Assembly (NCBI RefSeq): GCF_000336615.1
Contig: NZ_AOLW01000035.1
Location: 264,100 to 328,099 of the forward strand
Source of the DNA: Haloarcula amylolytica JCM 13557
Lineage (GTDB): Archaea > Halobacteriota > Halobacteria > Halobacteriales > Haloarculaceae
DNA length: 64,000 nt
Direction of reading: 5' to 3'
Within the stretch, counting starts at the first letter, position 1. The number at the start of each line of letters is the position of its first letter. The notes below the pieces were generated by a model, which was not told where the DNA came from, searched no databases, and worked only from the letters and a program-made list of their open reading frames with translations. Made by a program: the position numbers and the translations under genes. Shown here in pieces: positions 17,361 to 26,118 of the stretch.

Positions 17361-18637
17361 CTATCTGCGTCCATGGGCTCGGCTATATCGGGCTTGCAAC
17401 CGCATCGCTGTTCGCCAACGAAGGCACCGATGTCATTGGTTTCGATGTCAACGAAGATGTAATAGATCGCCTCCACGAGGGTGAGCCCAAAGTCAGCGAG
17501 TCGGAGCTTGAGTCGTACATTCAGGATGCGTTAGAGTGTAATCTAACGCCGAGCCGTCGCCCCCAACCCGCTGATGTGCATATCATCTGCGTTCCAACAC
17601 CGTACGACGAACTGAACGATGAGGCGGATCTGACCTACGTGAAGGACGCTGGGCGAAACGTGGCCAACGTTCTCAGGCCTGGCGACACCGTCATTCTGGA
17701 ATCAACAGTGCCGCCGGGAACAACTACCGGAATCCTGGCGCCGATCATATCACGAAGCGATCTCAATATCGGTGAACATGTCCACTTGGGGTACACGCCG
17801 GAGACGGTGATGCCGGGGAATACGCTCACAGAACTCCGAACCAACGATCGAATCGTTGGAGGTGTTGATGAGGCCTCGGTTAGCGCTATCAAGTCCCTCT
17901 ACGAACCGCTTACCACCGGAGAGATACATGTCGCCGCTGACCCAACAACCGCCGAGTTCGTGAAACTCGCACAGAACGCTGAGCGAAACGTTAGTATCGC
18001 GTATGCTAACACGCTCGCTCTCCTTGCAGAGAACTACGGCATCGATGTGCGGTCTGCGATCAACCTCGCAAACAACCATCCGCGGGTTGATATTCTGAGT
18101 CCAGGTCCAGGGGTAGGTGGACACTGCCTTCCTGTCGACCCACGGTTCCTGAGCGATGGCTCTGGTGCAACGGAGCTGATCGATATAGCGAACCGAGTCA
18201 ACGGCAGGATGCCTGAACACGTTATCAGATTACTCGAGGACGCTATCGACTCGCTCGAAAATAAGACTGTAGCTGTCCTTGGAATAACATACAAGGGTAA
18301 CGTCAGCGACACTCGAAATAGTCCAGGCTTGGAAATAGCCCAGTTGCTCGGTAATGTCACGGTGGATACACGCCGGGCCATGGATGGGGGTTGGAACGAG
18401 GGATCAGTCACTATTCACGACCCACGGGCGACGGACTCCAGACTACAGCTCGTTACGCTCGATACAGCAGTAAATGGCGCTGATGCAGTGATATTCGGGG
18501 CAGCACACGATGAGTTTGCAGAACTTAACCCGGCAGACATTCGGTCGAAGATGACGGGCCGAACCGTGATTGACCCGGTCGATGTAATCGACGTGGATCA
18601 CTGGACTGAGCACGGGTTCGATGTCCGGACAATCTGA
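17357..18637 (+). CDS. wecC: UDP-N-acetyl-D-mannosamine dehydrogenase (WecC-like)
   Basis: About 426 residues of the UDP-glucose/GDP-mannose dehydrogenase family. The NAD motif is GLGYIGLATASLFAN at the N-terminus. LGYTPETVMPG, NAERNVSIAYANTLALLAEN and GVGGHCLPVDPRF with the catalytic Cys are the features of UDP-ManNAc/UDP-GlcNAc-type dehydrogenases that oxidise C6 to a uronic acid. With the adjacent UDP-GlcNAc 2-epimerase it would make UDP-ManNAcA. The ATG at 17357 follows from MTICVHGLGYIG; the longer frame from 17219 carries no family sequence. The gene is overlapped at its start by a small ORF. Confidence 0.9.
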   Translation: MTICVHGLGYIGLATASLFANEGTDVIGFDVNEDVIDRLHEGEPKVSESELESYIQDALECNLTPSRRPQPADVHIICVPTPYDELNDEADLTYVKDAGRNVANVLRPGDTVILESTVPPGTTTGILAPIISRSDLNIGEHVHLGYTPETVMPGNTLTELRTNDRIVGGVDEASVSAIKSLYEPLTTGEIHVAADPTTAEFVKLAQNAERNVSIAYANTLALLAENYGIDVRSAINLANNHPRVDILSPGPGVGGHCLPVDPRFLSDGSGATELIDIANRVNGRMPEHVIRLLEDAIDSLENKTVAVLGITYKGNVSDTRNSPGLEIAQLLGNVTVDTRRAMDGGWNEGSVTIHDPRATDSRLQLVTLDTAVNGADAVIFGAAHDEFAELNPADIRSKMTGRTVIDPVDVIDVDHWTEHGFDVRTI

Positions 18638-18806
18638 GTCCTTCTACGAATACCATTCTGTTAGTAACAACTCCCTCGCGGTCGGCTGGCCATCATCAAC
18701 GGCGTAGGAGGCCCATAACAATCCTGTTGACGACTCACGGAACCGCTATGAAACCTGATCGGGTGGCACTATTGTCAGAATTTCGCCCTACGAGACGAGG
18801 ACAACA

Positions 18807-19922
18807 ATGACTGACAGCACTGTGGGTTTCGTCCTTGGAACGCGTCCCGAGATTATCAAGTTAGCCCCGGTAATTCAGGAGTGTCACCGACGTGGCGTCG
18901 ACACACATATCATCCACACTGGGCAGCATTACTCAGATTCGCTGGATACCGTCTTTTTCCGACAACTCGGATTATCACCGCCAGATACGAACCTCGAAAT
19001 CGGATCTGACGATCACGGGGCTCAGACTGGTGCGATGCTCGCTGGTATTGAGAAAGAACTTCAAGATGCCGAGCCAACGGTGGTGTTTGTCCAAGGGGAC
19101 ACGAACTCGACTCTCGCAGGTGCATTAGCGGGGAGCAAGATAGATGTCGACGTAGCCCACGTCGAAGCTGGGCTTCGGAGTTTCGATGACGACATGCCCG
19201 AAGAGACGAACCGCGTCATCATCGATCACATCTCCGATTACCTCTTTCCCCCGACCGCCGAGACAGCGGTGTTGCTCCGAGACGAAGGGGTCCCCGAGGA
19301 CCGCATCACAGTCACCGGAAATACGATCGTCGACGCAGTCGAAACCTTTGATGATGAAGCCGCAGACAAAAGTCAGATTCTGAGTGAACTCGGCCTTTCC
19401 GAAGGGCAGTTCGACCTATTGACTGCTCACCGGGCGGAAACAGTTGACGACCGGGAAGCCTTCGAGCGGATTCTCAGCGGCGTTGCACGGGCAAGCGCTC
19501 AAGCGGACCGGGAGGTCATCTACCCAATCCATCCCCGAGCGGAGGATCGCCTCGAAGAGTTCGGTATCGCAGTCCCCGATCAAGTTCGTCTTATCGAACC
19601 ACTGGGGTTCTTCGATTTCCTCAGATTAGAGAGTACAGCAGACTTGGTGTTCACCGATTCAGGTGGTGTCCAAGAGGAGACGAGCATCCTCGGGACACCG
19701 TGTGTGACGCTCAGGTATGGAACTGAACGCCCTGAGACGGCGTTTGTCGGTGCGAACTGCGTTGCCGGCCGGGAGCCGAGTAGTATCACTGCAGCGGCGA
19801 CACAGATGCGCGGAAAGGCTGAGGATTGGACGACGCCTTTCGGAGATGGGACAGCCGCCATTCAGATACTCGATTCAGTTTCGGAACTCCCCGTCAGGGA
19901 AGCAGTCACAGCGCCCGAGTGA
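18807..19922 (+). CDS. wecB: UDP-N-acetylglucosamine 2-epimerase (non-hydrolysing)
   Basis: A 371-residue GT-B-fold epimerase that interconverts UDP-GlcNAc and UDP-ManNAc. Hallmarks in order are LGTRPEIIKLAPVI, HTGQHYSDSLD, FVQGDTNSTLAGALAG, HVEAGLRSFDDDMPEETNR, ITVTGNTIVDAV and TDSGGVQEETSILGTP. Length is standard. It follows the dehydrogenase on the same strand with a 169-bp gap, so the pair supplies UDP-ManNAcA for the island's glycan. A 20-codon frame ending at ATGA overlaps its start and is probably chance. Confidence 0.94.
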   Translation: MTDSTVGFVLGTRPEIIKLAPVIQECHRRGVDTHIIHTGQHYSDSLDTVFFRQLGLSPPDTNLEIGSDDHGAQTGAMLAGIEKELQDAEPTVVFVQGDTNSTLAGALAGSKIDVDVAHVEAGLRSFDDDMPEETNRVIIDHISDYLFPPTAETAVLLRDEGVPEDRITVTGNTIVDAVETFDDEAADKSQILSELGLSEGQFDLLTAHRAETVDDREAFERILSGVARASAQADREVIYPIHPRAEDRLEEFGIAVPDQVRLIEPLGFFDFLRLESTADLVFTDSGGVQEETSILGTPCVTLRYGTERPETAFVGANCVAGREPSSITAAATQMRGKAEDWTTPFGDGTAAIQILDSVSELPVREAVTAPE

Positions 19923-20190
19923 CCGGCCGGCAAGCACTGTACGTCCGGTTCTGATTCGGGTAGTTTCTCGAGTACGAATTGACCGCTCTTCAACGACTTG
20001 TTTGACCAAGGATAGGGAAGAACGACCAAATCTGTACAACTGGAAGAGCGTGTTCTGTCTGGTTGCTTTCCCGGTGGTAATTCACCAATTGACAACAGGT
20101 TACTCCCCATCCAATGAGCTTATTTTGGCCAGATTCCGGACGGGAACTCTTGGCACTAATCGGTTACATGCACTGGTAGTAACTGTCTAA

Positions 20191-20198
20191 TTTTATTA
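20191..20198 (+). promoter_or_regulatory. TATA-type promoter of the DUF1616 gene
   Basis: TTTTATTA centred about 26 bases before the ATG at 20220, the spacing expected for a leaderless haloarchaeal transcript. No ribosome binding site lies before the start. Confidence 0.5.
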
Positions 20199-20219
20199 CT
20201 ACGACCGCACCAAGCGATA

Positions 20220-21197
20220 ATGACTACTGATGCTGATGCGAACATGGAGACGGAGACGCTCCCGATCGATCTTCTGTTGGTCGGACTCCTCGGATTCTGG
20301 CACCTCGGCGTTGCCCAGGGATATTTCGAACAGTCTCCCGCAGGGGTTTTTTTGGGGTTGGGGGCGGTACTTGTTGCACCGGGATACGCTCTAGTTGCGC
20401 TTCTATTCCCACGAGGATCTTCCGAGTCTGGTGGACTGTTTGACAACCGGGAAGGACGAATATCTGCCGGTGAACGACTTCTCCTTGCAGTCGGGAGCAG
20501 TGTCTGTATAGTTCCACTATTGGGGCTCGGGTTAGTCTTGGGCTCGCTTGGTGCGACTACCGGATCGTATCAACTCTCTATCGGAGTCACGACGGTACTC
20601 CTCACGTTTGCTGCAACGATCCGACGGGCGCGAATGCCATCAGATGTGCGTTTCAGTCCCCTGCGGTGGATGACAACTGTACGGAGCCGAGCGTTTTCAA
20701 CACCGTCTGGGGGTGTTCCGACGATACGCATTTTGCTTGTATTTGGGCTTCTTCTCTCCGGTACCGGTATTGGGTACGCGGCCATATCGACTGAACGGGG
20801 TGAACAGTTTACCGAGTTTGCGCTGGTAACTGAATCCGCCGACGGAGAACCCATAGCGTCTGAGTATCCGTCACAGATCCCGCTCGGCAGTTCTCGGACT
20901 GTTCAGGTCTCCATCGGCAACCATGAAGGCCAAGAACTAAACTATACTGTTGTTGTCATTGCGCAGAAAATCGAGGACGGCAGTGTCCTGGCCACTGCAC
21001 GGATTGACCGATTCAGAAACCGTGTCGGGGCGGGTGACACTCTCAAGCGGCCACACGAACTGTCCCCCACGCTGGTCGGTGATCACATTCGAGTTTCATA
21101 CCTCCTCTACCGCAATGAAGCACCAGTTGGGGCGAATCCTCGTCCCGAGAACGCGTACCGCCGCACACACATCTGGGTTAACGTCACCAGTGGCTGA
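20220..21197 (+). CDS. DUF1616 membrane protein
   Basis: A 325-residue membrane protein of the DUF1616 family, common next to archaeal surface-glycan genes. Four or five hydrophobic segments occupy residues about 15-130 and 165-185 (LPIDLLLVGLLGFWHLGVAQ, VFLGLGAVLVAPGYALVALL). Residues from about 195 form an outside domain with an NYTVVVIA-type beta-rich repeat and an N-glycosylation-type site. Family function is unknown; its position beside wecB/wecC suggests a role in envelope glycan or S-layer biology. A run of seven T followed by G runs at 20345-20366 lies in frame and is intact here. Confidence 0.8.
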   Translation: MTTDADANMETETLPIDLLLVGLLGFWHLGVAQGYFEQSPAGVFLGLGAVLVAPGYALVALLFPRGSSESGGLFDNREGRISAGERLLLAVGSSVCIVPLLGLGLVLGSLGATTGSYQLSIGVTTVLLTFAATIRRARMPSDVRFSPLRWMTTVRSRAFSTPSGGVPTIRILLVFGLLLSGTGIGYAAISTERGEQFTEFALVTESADGEPIASEYPSQIPLGSSRTVQVSIGNHEGQELNYTVVVIAQKIEDGSVLATARIDRFRNRVGAGDTLKRPHELSPTLVGDHIRVSYLLYRNEAPVGANPRPENAYRRTHIWVNVTSG

Positions 21198-21609
21198 TAG
21201 CATAGGCTCGAGCTCCGCAAGACCAAGCTATAGTAACAATTGAAACGATGTACACACTGATCGTACTGCCGTCGTGCGATCAGGTGTGCATTGATTTTCA
21301 ATGGCTACTATAGCCTCGTAACGACAATTCGAGAGGTGTATTTTCTGCTATGTGTGATACCTATGCTTGGCACAGTACACCTGTGACAAGCGCTTATTGT
21401 TTTCTAATACAGGATAGTGTCAAAACGTTGGTCTCCCAAGTCAGGAGGAATCTCGACTATTTTAGACGGGATACCACAGGCATTGAAGCCAGATGCCTTC
21501 TCCTTTAAACTTAATACAGTTCCGCCGCCATGATTTCTGAAGGAGAAAATGAATTGCGAAGACCGTTCGCACCTCTATCACGTCGTGCCTTCAAAAACAC
21601 CGAAAAGGA
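21198..21609. other. 412-bp gap after the DUF1616 gene, containing MITE-like copy 2
   Basis: The stretch lies between two converging genes. It contains the 86-bp hairpin element (21228-21313) about 30 bases beyond the DUF1616 stop. The remainder, about 300 bp, is A+T-rich, and no gene is supported. Confidence 0.45.
21228..21313. repeat. MITE-like 86-bp hairpin element, copy 2
   Basis: Same length, ends (CTATAG) and hairpin layout as copy 1 at 8036-8121, with two base differences. One of them changes a stem base (GATCGCAC to GATCGTAC) so that the stem keeps a G-U pair in RNA. Two near-identical copies 13 kb apart, in unrelated gaps, point to recent mobilisation by a transposase supplied elsewhere. 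Confidence 0.8.
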
Positions 21610-21882
21610 TCAGACTACTTCAATGACCCGCTCAAACAGGAGGGAGAAAGTAATAAGCCAACCGACAAGCTTGACGACCTGTAGCCGACGCCACCACTGC
21701 CCGTCTGCCAGCGGAGGGAACACCTCACTAGTTACGAGTAGGATCAGAAACAGTCCGACAAGGTAAACTCGAAGACCAGTGATGCCAACGACCCAGATGG
21801 TGACTAGTGAGAGCGTTCCTAGAGTCACAAACGATACGAGAAACCACTGGAACCGACTCTGGCTAGGCGCTGACATCGACAT
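21610..21882 (-). CDS. Small three-helix membrane protein
   Basis: About 90 residues with three likely membrane spans: FLVSFVTLGTLSLVTIWVV, VYLVGLFLILLVTSEVF and LVGWLITFSLLFERVIEV. A tryptophan-rich polar loop (QWWRRLQ) precedes the last span. Alternative ATGs are at 21909 and 21876; 21882 is chosen because a TATA-like TTTAGTA lies upstream at suitable distance. It is the only minus-strand gene between the DUF1616 gene and the following glycosyltransferases. No function is recognisable; hydrophobicity and composition support a real gene. Confidence 0.6.
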   Translation of the reverse strand: MSMSAPSQSRFQWFLVSFVTLGTLSLVTIWVVGITGLRVYLVGLFLILLVTSEVFPPLADGQWWRRLQVVKLVGWLITFSLLFERVIEVV

Positions 21883-22179
21883 GGATGAAACCCACTTGGC
21901 CCCCGGCATATGGATTACGTACTAAAGCATAGTGAGACCTGACAAATAGTAATTCCCCTGAAAAGCTATGGTTGTGGTCGATAAGACACCGGCTAACGAT
22001 ACGCTGTCTTTATTATTACACGGTAGCCCCTCCGCAATCAAAAGACGATCTTGTCTGTATAATACCAATTCAGATCTGCCACCTTGGGGGGTATCACCTC
22101 GTCCAGAAAGCACTCTTGTCTGTCGGTAGCAATGTTGTACTTAACTATGCCGGCATACAAATTACAATTCAAAATTGAC

Positions 22180-23148
22180 ATGTCGGGAGAAAGCGACACG
22201 AACGGTGAGAATCCGCTTGTGAGTGTAGTAATACCTACGTATGGGAGAGACGAACACCTGCCAGCCGCGATTAAAAGTGTACTTAACCAACAGTACGACC
22301 GGATCGAACTTCTGGTCGTTGATGACGGGTCACCGACACCTGTAGCGACGACATTACCCGAGGATATTTTGAGTGACGGGCGTGTGAAAACTATCCGGCA
22401 TAAAGAAAACAGGGGTGCAAACGTCGCCCGAAATACGGGTATTCAGACTTCAAATGGTGATTATGTCGCGTTCCTTGACGATGATGACCGGTGGGACGAG
22501 ACGAAGATCGGGAAACAGGTCGATACGTTCATTGAATCATCATCCGAAACAGGAGTCGTTTACACATGGGTCAAACGAGAGAGCCCGACTGGAACAACGG
22601 TTTCAACCCCGTCTGCGGCGGGCGAGGTGGTCACAGATCTGCTGACCGGCGCAAACTTCGGACAGTTCTCTTCGGTTCTAGTCGACACTGATGTGATCTC
22701 CGATGCCGGGATGCCCGACGAGAGATTTCCCGCGTGGCAGGACCGTGAGTGGTTCTTCCGGCTCGCACAGGCTTGCGAGTTCCAACCGGTCACGGAGACA
22801 CTTACGTATCGCCAAACTGGCCGAGAGGATAGCATCACAGCAAAGTTCGAACAGAAGCGCGACGTCGCCTATCCTCTGTTTGTCGAGAAGCACGCCAGCC
22901 TCGCAGCGGAGTACGGGAAATACTACAAGCAGACCTTTCTCGCGTCCATGCGACGCTCGCTTGCACGGTCAGCAATCCATGCTGGACGGTACGACGAGGC
23001 CCGTAAATACTTCTTACTGGCATTTTTTGCCAACCCACTCTACCGTCCTGTCCACCCCCATCTGCTACCCTCCTTGGGAGGAGAGTGGACCTACGAGGGT
23101 GTTGCGTCCTTGCGTCGGAAACTGACAGAGACAATACCTGCAAGATGA
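22180..23148 (+). CDS. GT2 family glycosyltransferase
   Basis: About 322 residues, soluble GT-A fold. N-terminal VSVVIPTYGRDEHLPAAIKS, then LLVVDDGSPTPVA and the DXD-type FLDDDDRWDETKI, all typical of inverting family 2 transferases. The AWQDREWFFRLAQAC segment is the acceptor-side acidic motif (ED-like). The ATG at 22180 is chosen since it starts eight codons before the conserved strand; the upstream frame lacks family sequence. It lies within the glycan island and probably adds one sugar to a lipid-linked or surface chain. Donor unknown. Confidence 0.9.
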   Translation: MSGESDTNGENPLVSVVIPTYGRDEHLPAAIKSVLNQQYDRIELLVVDDGSPTPVATTLPEDILSDGRVKTIRHKENRGANVARNTGIQTSNGDYVAFLDDDDRWDETKIGKQVDTFIESSSETGVVYTWVKRESPTGTTVSTPSAAGEVVTDLLTGANFGQFSSVLVDTDVISDAGMPDERFPAWQDREWFFRLAQACEFQPVTETLTYRQTGREDSITAKFEQKRDVAYPLFVEKHASLAAEYGKYYKQTFLASMRRSLARSAIHAGRYDEARKYFLLAFFANPLYRPVHPHLLPSLGGEWTYEGVASLRRKLTETIPAR

Positions 23149-23456
23149 GGACGTTCTGTGGTATTGGGCTTTGGAACCCCACTCGTACCGGTTCTCAGTT
23201 GACAACATTTCTGTCCGCTCAAACAAAGCCTATCCCCTTGAAATGATTACAGATATCCGTATGAATACGCTACATCGACAAACTGGTAGGTAACACCGAC
23301 TAGAATACGGTACCGATTAACTTGAACGGATAGCTTCCGCCTGATACCAATTTCTAATACACAGTCTGTGCTACTTCGATGCCATCGGCGATGTTAAGTC
23401 TGGTACCGAACGAATCCAGTGACTAACAAAGTCTATCTGACGGGTCCAACACGATA
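23149..23456. other. 308-bp gap between two glycosyltransferases
   Basis: A+T-rich stretch with no supported gene. A TATA-like TTCTAATAC lies near 23352-23360, about 100 bases before the next start, so the following gene may have its own promoter and a leader. Confidence 0.35.
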
Positions 23457-24665
23457 ATGGACGAGCCGACGCCTTCAGACGGTGCTGGTTCTGCTGTCTC
23501 GACAGTAGCCGAACAGAATATCTCAGCTGCGACGGACGGCGACCGACCACTGCTGGCCTTCTTTATTCCGGATCTCTCTGTCGGTGGTGCAGAGCAGGTC
23601 GCGATCACAATCGCGAACGGGCTGGCCACCCGGGGGTACGACATTGACCTTCTCCTGTCACGGGCGAGCGGTGAACTCCGGTCAGAGTTGTCTGAGCAGG
23701 TCTCTATCGTCGAGCTTCCACCATCGACGACGCCAGTGGTTGGGGTGGCCGCACATCTGCCCTTCCTAGCTACATATTTAAATAAACACAAGCCGGCAGC
23801 GTTGTTTCCACATCTTGAACACCCAAGCATTGTCTCGCTCGCTCTCAATAAATTCCTTGACATCGAGACTACCGTGATTCCGACGCAGCACTCTGCGTTC
23901 GGACACGAAGTTGAGGCGACACCAAAGGATCAGATTGTCAGACGAATCGTCCCTCGGCTTTACCCCGCCTCGGATCAAATCATCAGTGTTTCTGAGGGGG
24001 TCGCAGACAGCCTCACTGACAGTACTCCAGTCGAACGCTCGGACATCTCAGTACTTTACAACCCAGTAGATGTCGAACAGATTCGTGGGCGGGCCAGCCA
24101 AACAGTCGATCACGACTGGGTAGAGAACGATGATCGGGATGTCGTCCTATTTGTTGGGCGGCACGCACGTCAAAAGAACTTGGATGGATGGGTCCGTGCG
24201 TTCGAGAAGGTAGTCAGTAGGAACTCGAATGCACGTGCAATCATAGCAGGAAAAGGACCGTGCCGAGCGAAAGTTCAGGCGACGGTCGAACGACTGGGCC
24301 TGTCAGACGTGGTGTCGCTTCCTGGATTCGTCGATAACCCGTATCGATATATGGCAAGGTCAGACGCTTTTCTCCTCTCATCCCGGTATGAAGGGCTACC
24401 GACGGTCCTGATCGAGTGTTTGGCGGTTGGATGTCCGATCGTTTCAACGGACTGTCCGAGCGGCCCAAGAGAAATTCTCTCCGATGGAGAGTATGGGACA
24501 CTTGTCCCCATGGATGATGTGGATGGATTGGCTAACGCAGTCCGTGACACGCTTGCTGATCCTCCCGATCCTGACCGGTTGCGGTCCCGCGCCGACGACT
24601 TCTCGCCGCGACCTGTGTTTGACGAGTACGAGCGGTTCCTCGAAGAGCACGTCTTCACAACCTAA
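23457..24665 (+). CDS. GT4 family glycosyltransferase
   Basis: A 402-residue GT-B glycosyltransferase. The N-terminal domain carries FIPDLSVGGAEQVAITIAN, the usual acceptor-side glycine loop of GT4. The C-terminal domain has VLFVGRHARQKNLDGW, then SLPGFVDNPYRYMARSDAFL and the retaining-enzyme EX7E-like signature SSRYEGLPTVLIECLAVGCP. The first 30 residues are a Ser/Asp/Glu-rich tail typical of haloarchaeal proteins. It is similar in type to N-acetylgalactosamine/glucosyl transferases, but the sugar cannot be read. It ends 16 bp from the converging glycosyltransferase gene. Confidence 0.92.
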   Translation: MDEPTPSDGAGSAVSTVAEQNISAATDGDRPLLAFFIPDLSVGGAEQVAITIANGLATRGYDIDLLLSRASGELRSELSEQVSIVELPPSTTPVVGVAAHLPFLATYLNKHKPAALFPHLEHPSIVSLALNKFLDIETTVIPTQHSAFGHEVEATPKDQIVRRIVPRLYPASDQIISVSEGVADSLTDSTPVERSDISVLYNPVDVEQIRGRASQTVDHDWVENDDRDVVLFVGRHARQKNLDGWVRAFEKVVSRNSNARAIIAGKGPCRAKVQATVERLGLSDVVSLPGFVDNPYRYMARSDAFLLSSRYEGLPTVLIECLAVGCPIVSTDCPSGPREILSDGEYGTLVPMDDVDGLANAVRDTLADPPDPDRLRSRADDFSPRPVFDEYERFLEEHVFTT

Positions 24666-24681
24666 CACTATCTGGCGGGCA

Positions 24682-25899
24682 TTAGTCCAGGACTTCAGAC
24701 ATGGGGAGCTGTCCATCAGCGATGATCGATTCGTGGAGGTTCGCAAGTCGCTGACCGTGTGCTTCCCACGTCCATCCCTTCGATACCAACCGTTCCTTAC
24801 CGTTTGTTCCCATCCGTTCTCGCTCTTTTGGATTGGTGATGAGACTGTTCAGGGCGGTGGCAAGCGCATCGGAGTCTTTTTTTGGGATCAAGAGGCCTGT
24901 CTCTCCGTCTACCACCTGTTCTGGGATACCGGATACGGCCGAGGCGACAACCGCAGTTTCGCTGGCCATCGACTCGTATATCGTGTTCGGTCGGCCTTCT
25001 GCGTGGCTTGGGAGCATGAAAATATCTGCGGCAGCGAACCACCGCCGGAGACCCAGCGGTGGGACTTCCCAGAGGACCCGATAGTCCTCGTGGTGGCTAT
25101 CTTTGAGTTCAGCGATGAGGTTTGTGCGGAGATCACCGTAATGACCGACGAAAACGAAGGCTACGTCGTCGTTATGAATATCATCCAGGGCTTCACAAAT
25201 CTCGTTAATCCCTTTCCGTTCCGTGTACCCGCCACAGAACATGATTAGTGTGGTATCTCTCTCAATTCCCAGTTCTCGCCGAATCGTCGCCTCGTTGTCC
25301 GTTGGATACCGCGCTGGGTTCGCCCCGTTTGGGAGCACAGTAGCTTTCGGTGTTTCGGTAATACTGTTGGCGATTCGTGCGAGTGATTCACTCACGCAAA
25401 AGATGCCGTCCGCGTAATTGAGAGTCTCTCTGATTTTTCTCCGACTGATCTGTGAGAGTTCATAGAAGCTGTTTAAAATTTTCCCACGCCCCATGACTGT
25501 CAGCGGGATATCGTTGCTCCTACAGTACGGCACTAACCCGTAGCCATCGTAATGGATGTGGCCAGCATGGCAGATATCCGGCGTCTCAAAGTTCGTTGAG
25601 AGATACTCCGGGAGCATTTTGGAAAACGACCGTGACGACAACGTGTATTTAAATAACTTTTGCGGTAATAAGTAGAGGAATCTAGGGTAATGGACCTCGT
25701 GAGAACTGTAATCATGTCGGCTCGGTATGTCGCCGAACTCGGAGTAGGGACCTATCGGAGGCGCTCTCGGACGAGGAGTAACGACATCTAGACTAGTGTC
25801 TGTCATACTGAGCGCCCTGATGGATCGGAAATTGAACAGCCCCATATAGGGATTAAAGGGGTCTGGATGGTTCATCGCGCTTACGACCGCATCGTACAT
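24682..25899 (-). CDS. GT4 family glycosyltransferase (minus strand)
   Basis: About 405 residues. The C-terminal Rossmann domain shows LIMFCGGYTERKGINEICEA, VFVGHYGDLRTNLI, and the nucleotide-sugar signature PSHAEGRPNTIYESMASETA, with SAVSGIPEQVVDGETGLLIP. The N-terminal half contains HAGHIHYDGYGLVPYC, an acceptor-domain segment. Start is uncertain: the ATG at 25899 gives MYDAVVSAMNHP; a TTG at 25986 would add 29 residues. It faces its neighbours tail to tail on the left and head to head with the sulfatase-like gene on the right. Role: envelope glycan synthesis, inferred. Confidence 0.85.
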   Translation of the reverse strand: MYDAVVSAMNHPDPFNPYMGLFNFRSIRALSMTDTSLDVVTPRPRAPPIGPYSEFGDIPSRHDYSSHEVHYPRFLYLLPQKLFKYTLSSRSFSKMLPEYLSTNFETPDICHAGHIHYDGYGLVPYCRSNDIPLTVMGRGKILNSFYELSQISRRKIRETLNYADGIFCVSESLARIANSITETPKATVLPNGANPARYPTDNEATIRRELGIERDTTLIMFCGGYTERKGINEICEALDDIHNDDVAFVFVGHYGDLRTNLIAELKDSHHEDYRVLWEVPPLGLRRWFAAADIFMLPSHAEGRPNTIYESMASETAVVASAVSGIPEQVVDGETGLLIPKKDSDALATALNSLITNPKERERMGTNGKERLVSKGWTWEAHGQRLANLHESIIADGQLPMSEVLD

Positions 25900-26118
25900 G
25901 AATACTAACTGGAAGTGGGTCTCATTAAGTATGCAGCCGGTACTGGCTGTCCTGTTTGTGTCATCCTTGTTGAAATCTGAAAACAACAGATAAAATCCAC
26001 ATAAGTTTACTTGTATACTATCTATATTGAACTGCGTAACTACATTTGGGATGGTCCATTCACGATACTGTGGGTAGAATATTTATAACTATACCATCCA
26101 CTGCAAAAAGTCTGCACT

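Noticed and set aside
18749-18809. 20-codon frame ending in ATGA at the wecB start as another coupled leader
   Set aside because: Any start of the form ATGA ends some upstream frame; this one is basic, very short and featureless.
20345-20366. Seven-T run next to G runs in the DUF1616 gene as a phase-variation switch
   Set aside because: The run is short, the frame is intact, and slippage at such tracts is not supported by a second sequence.
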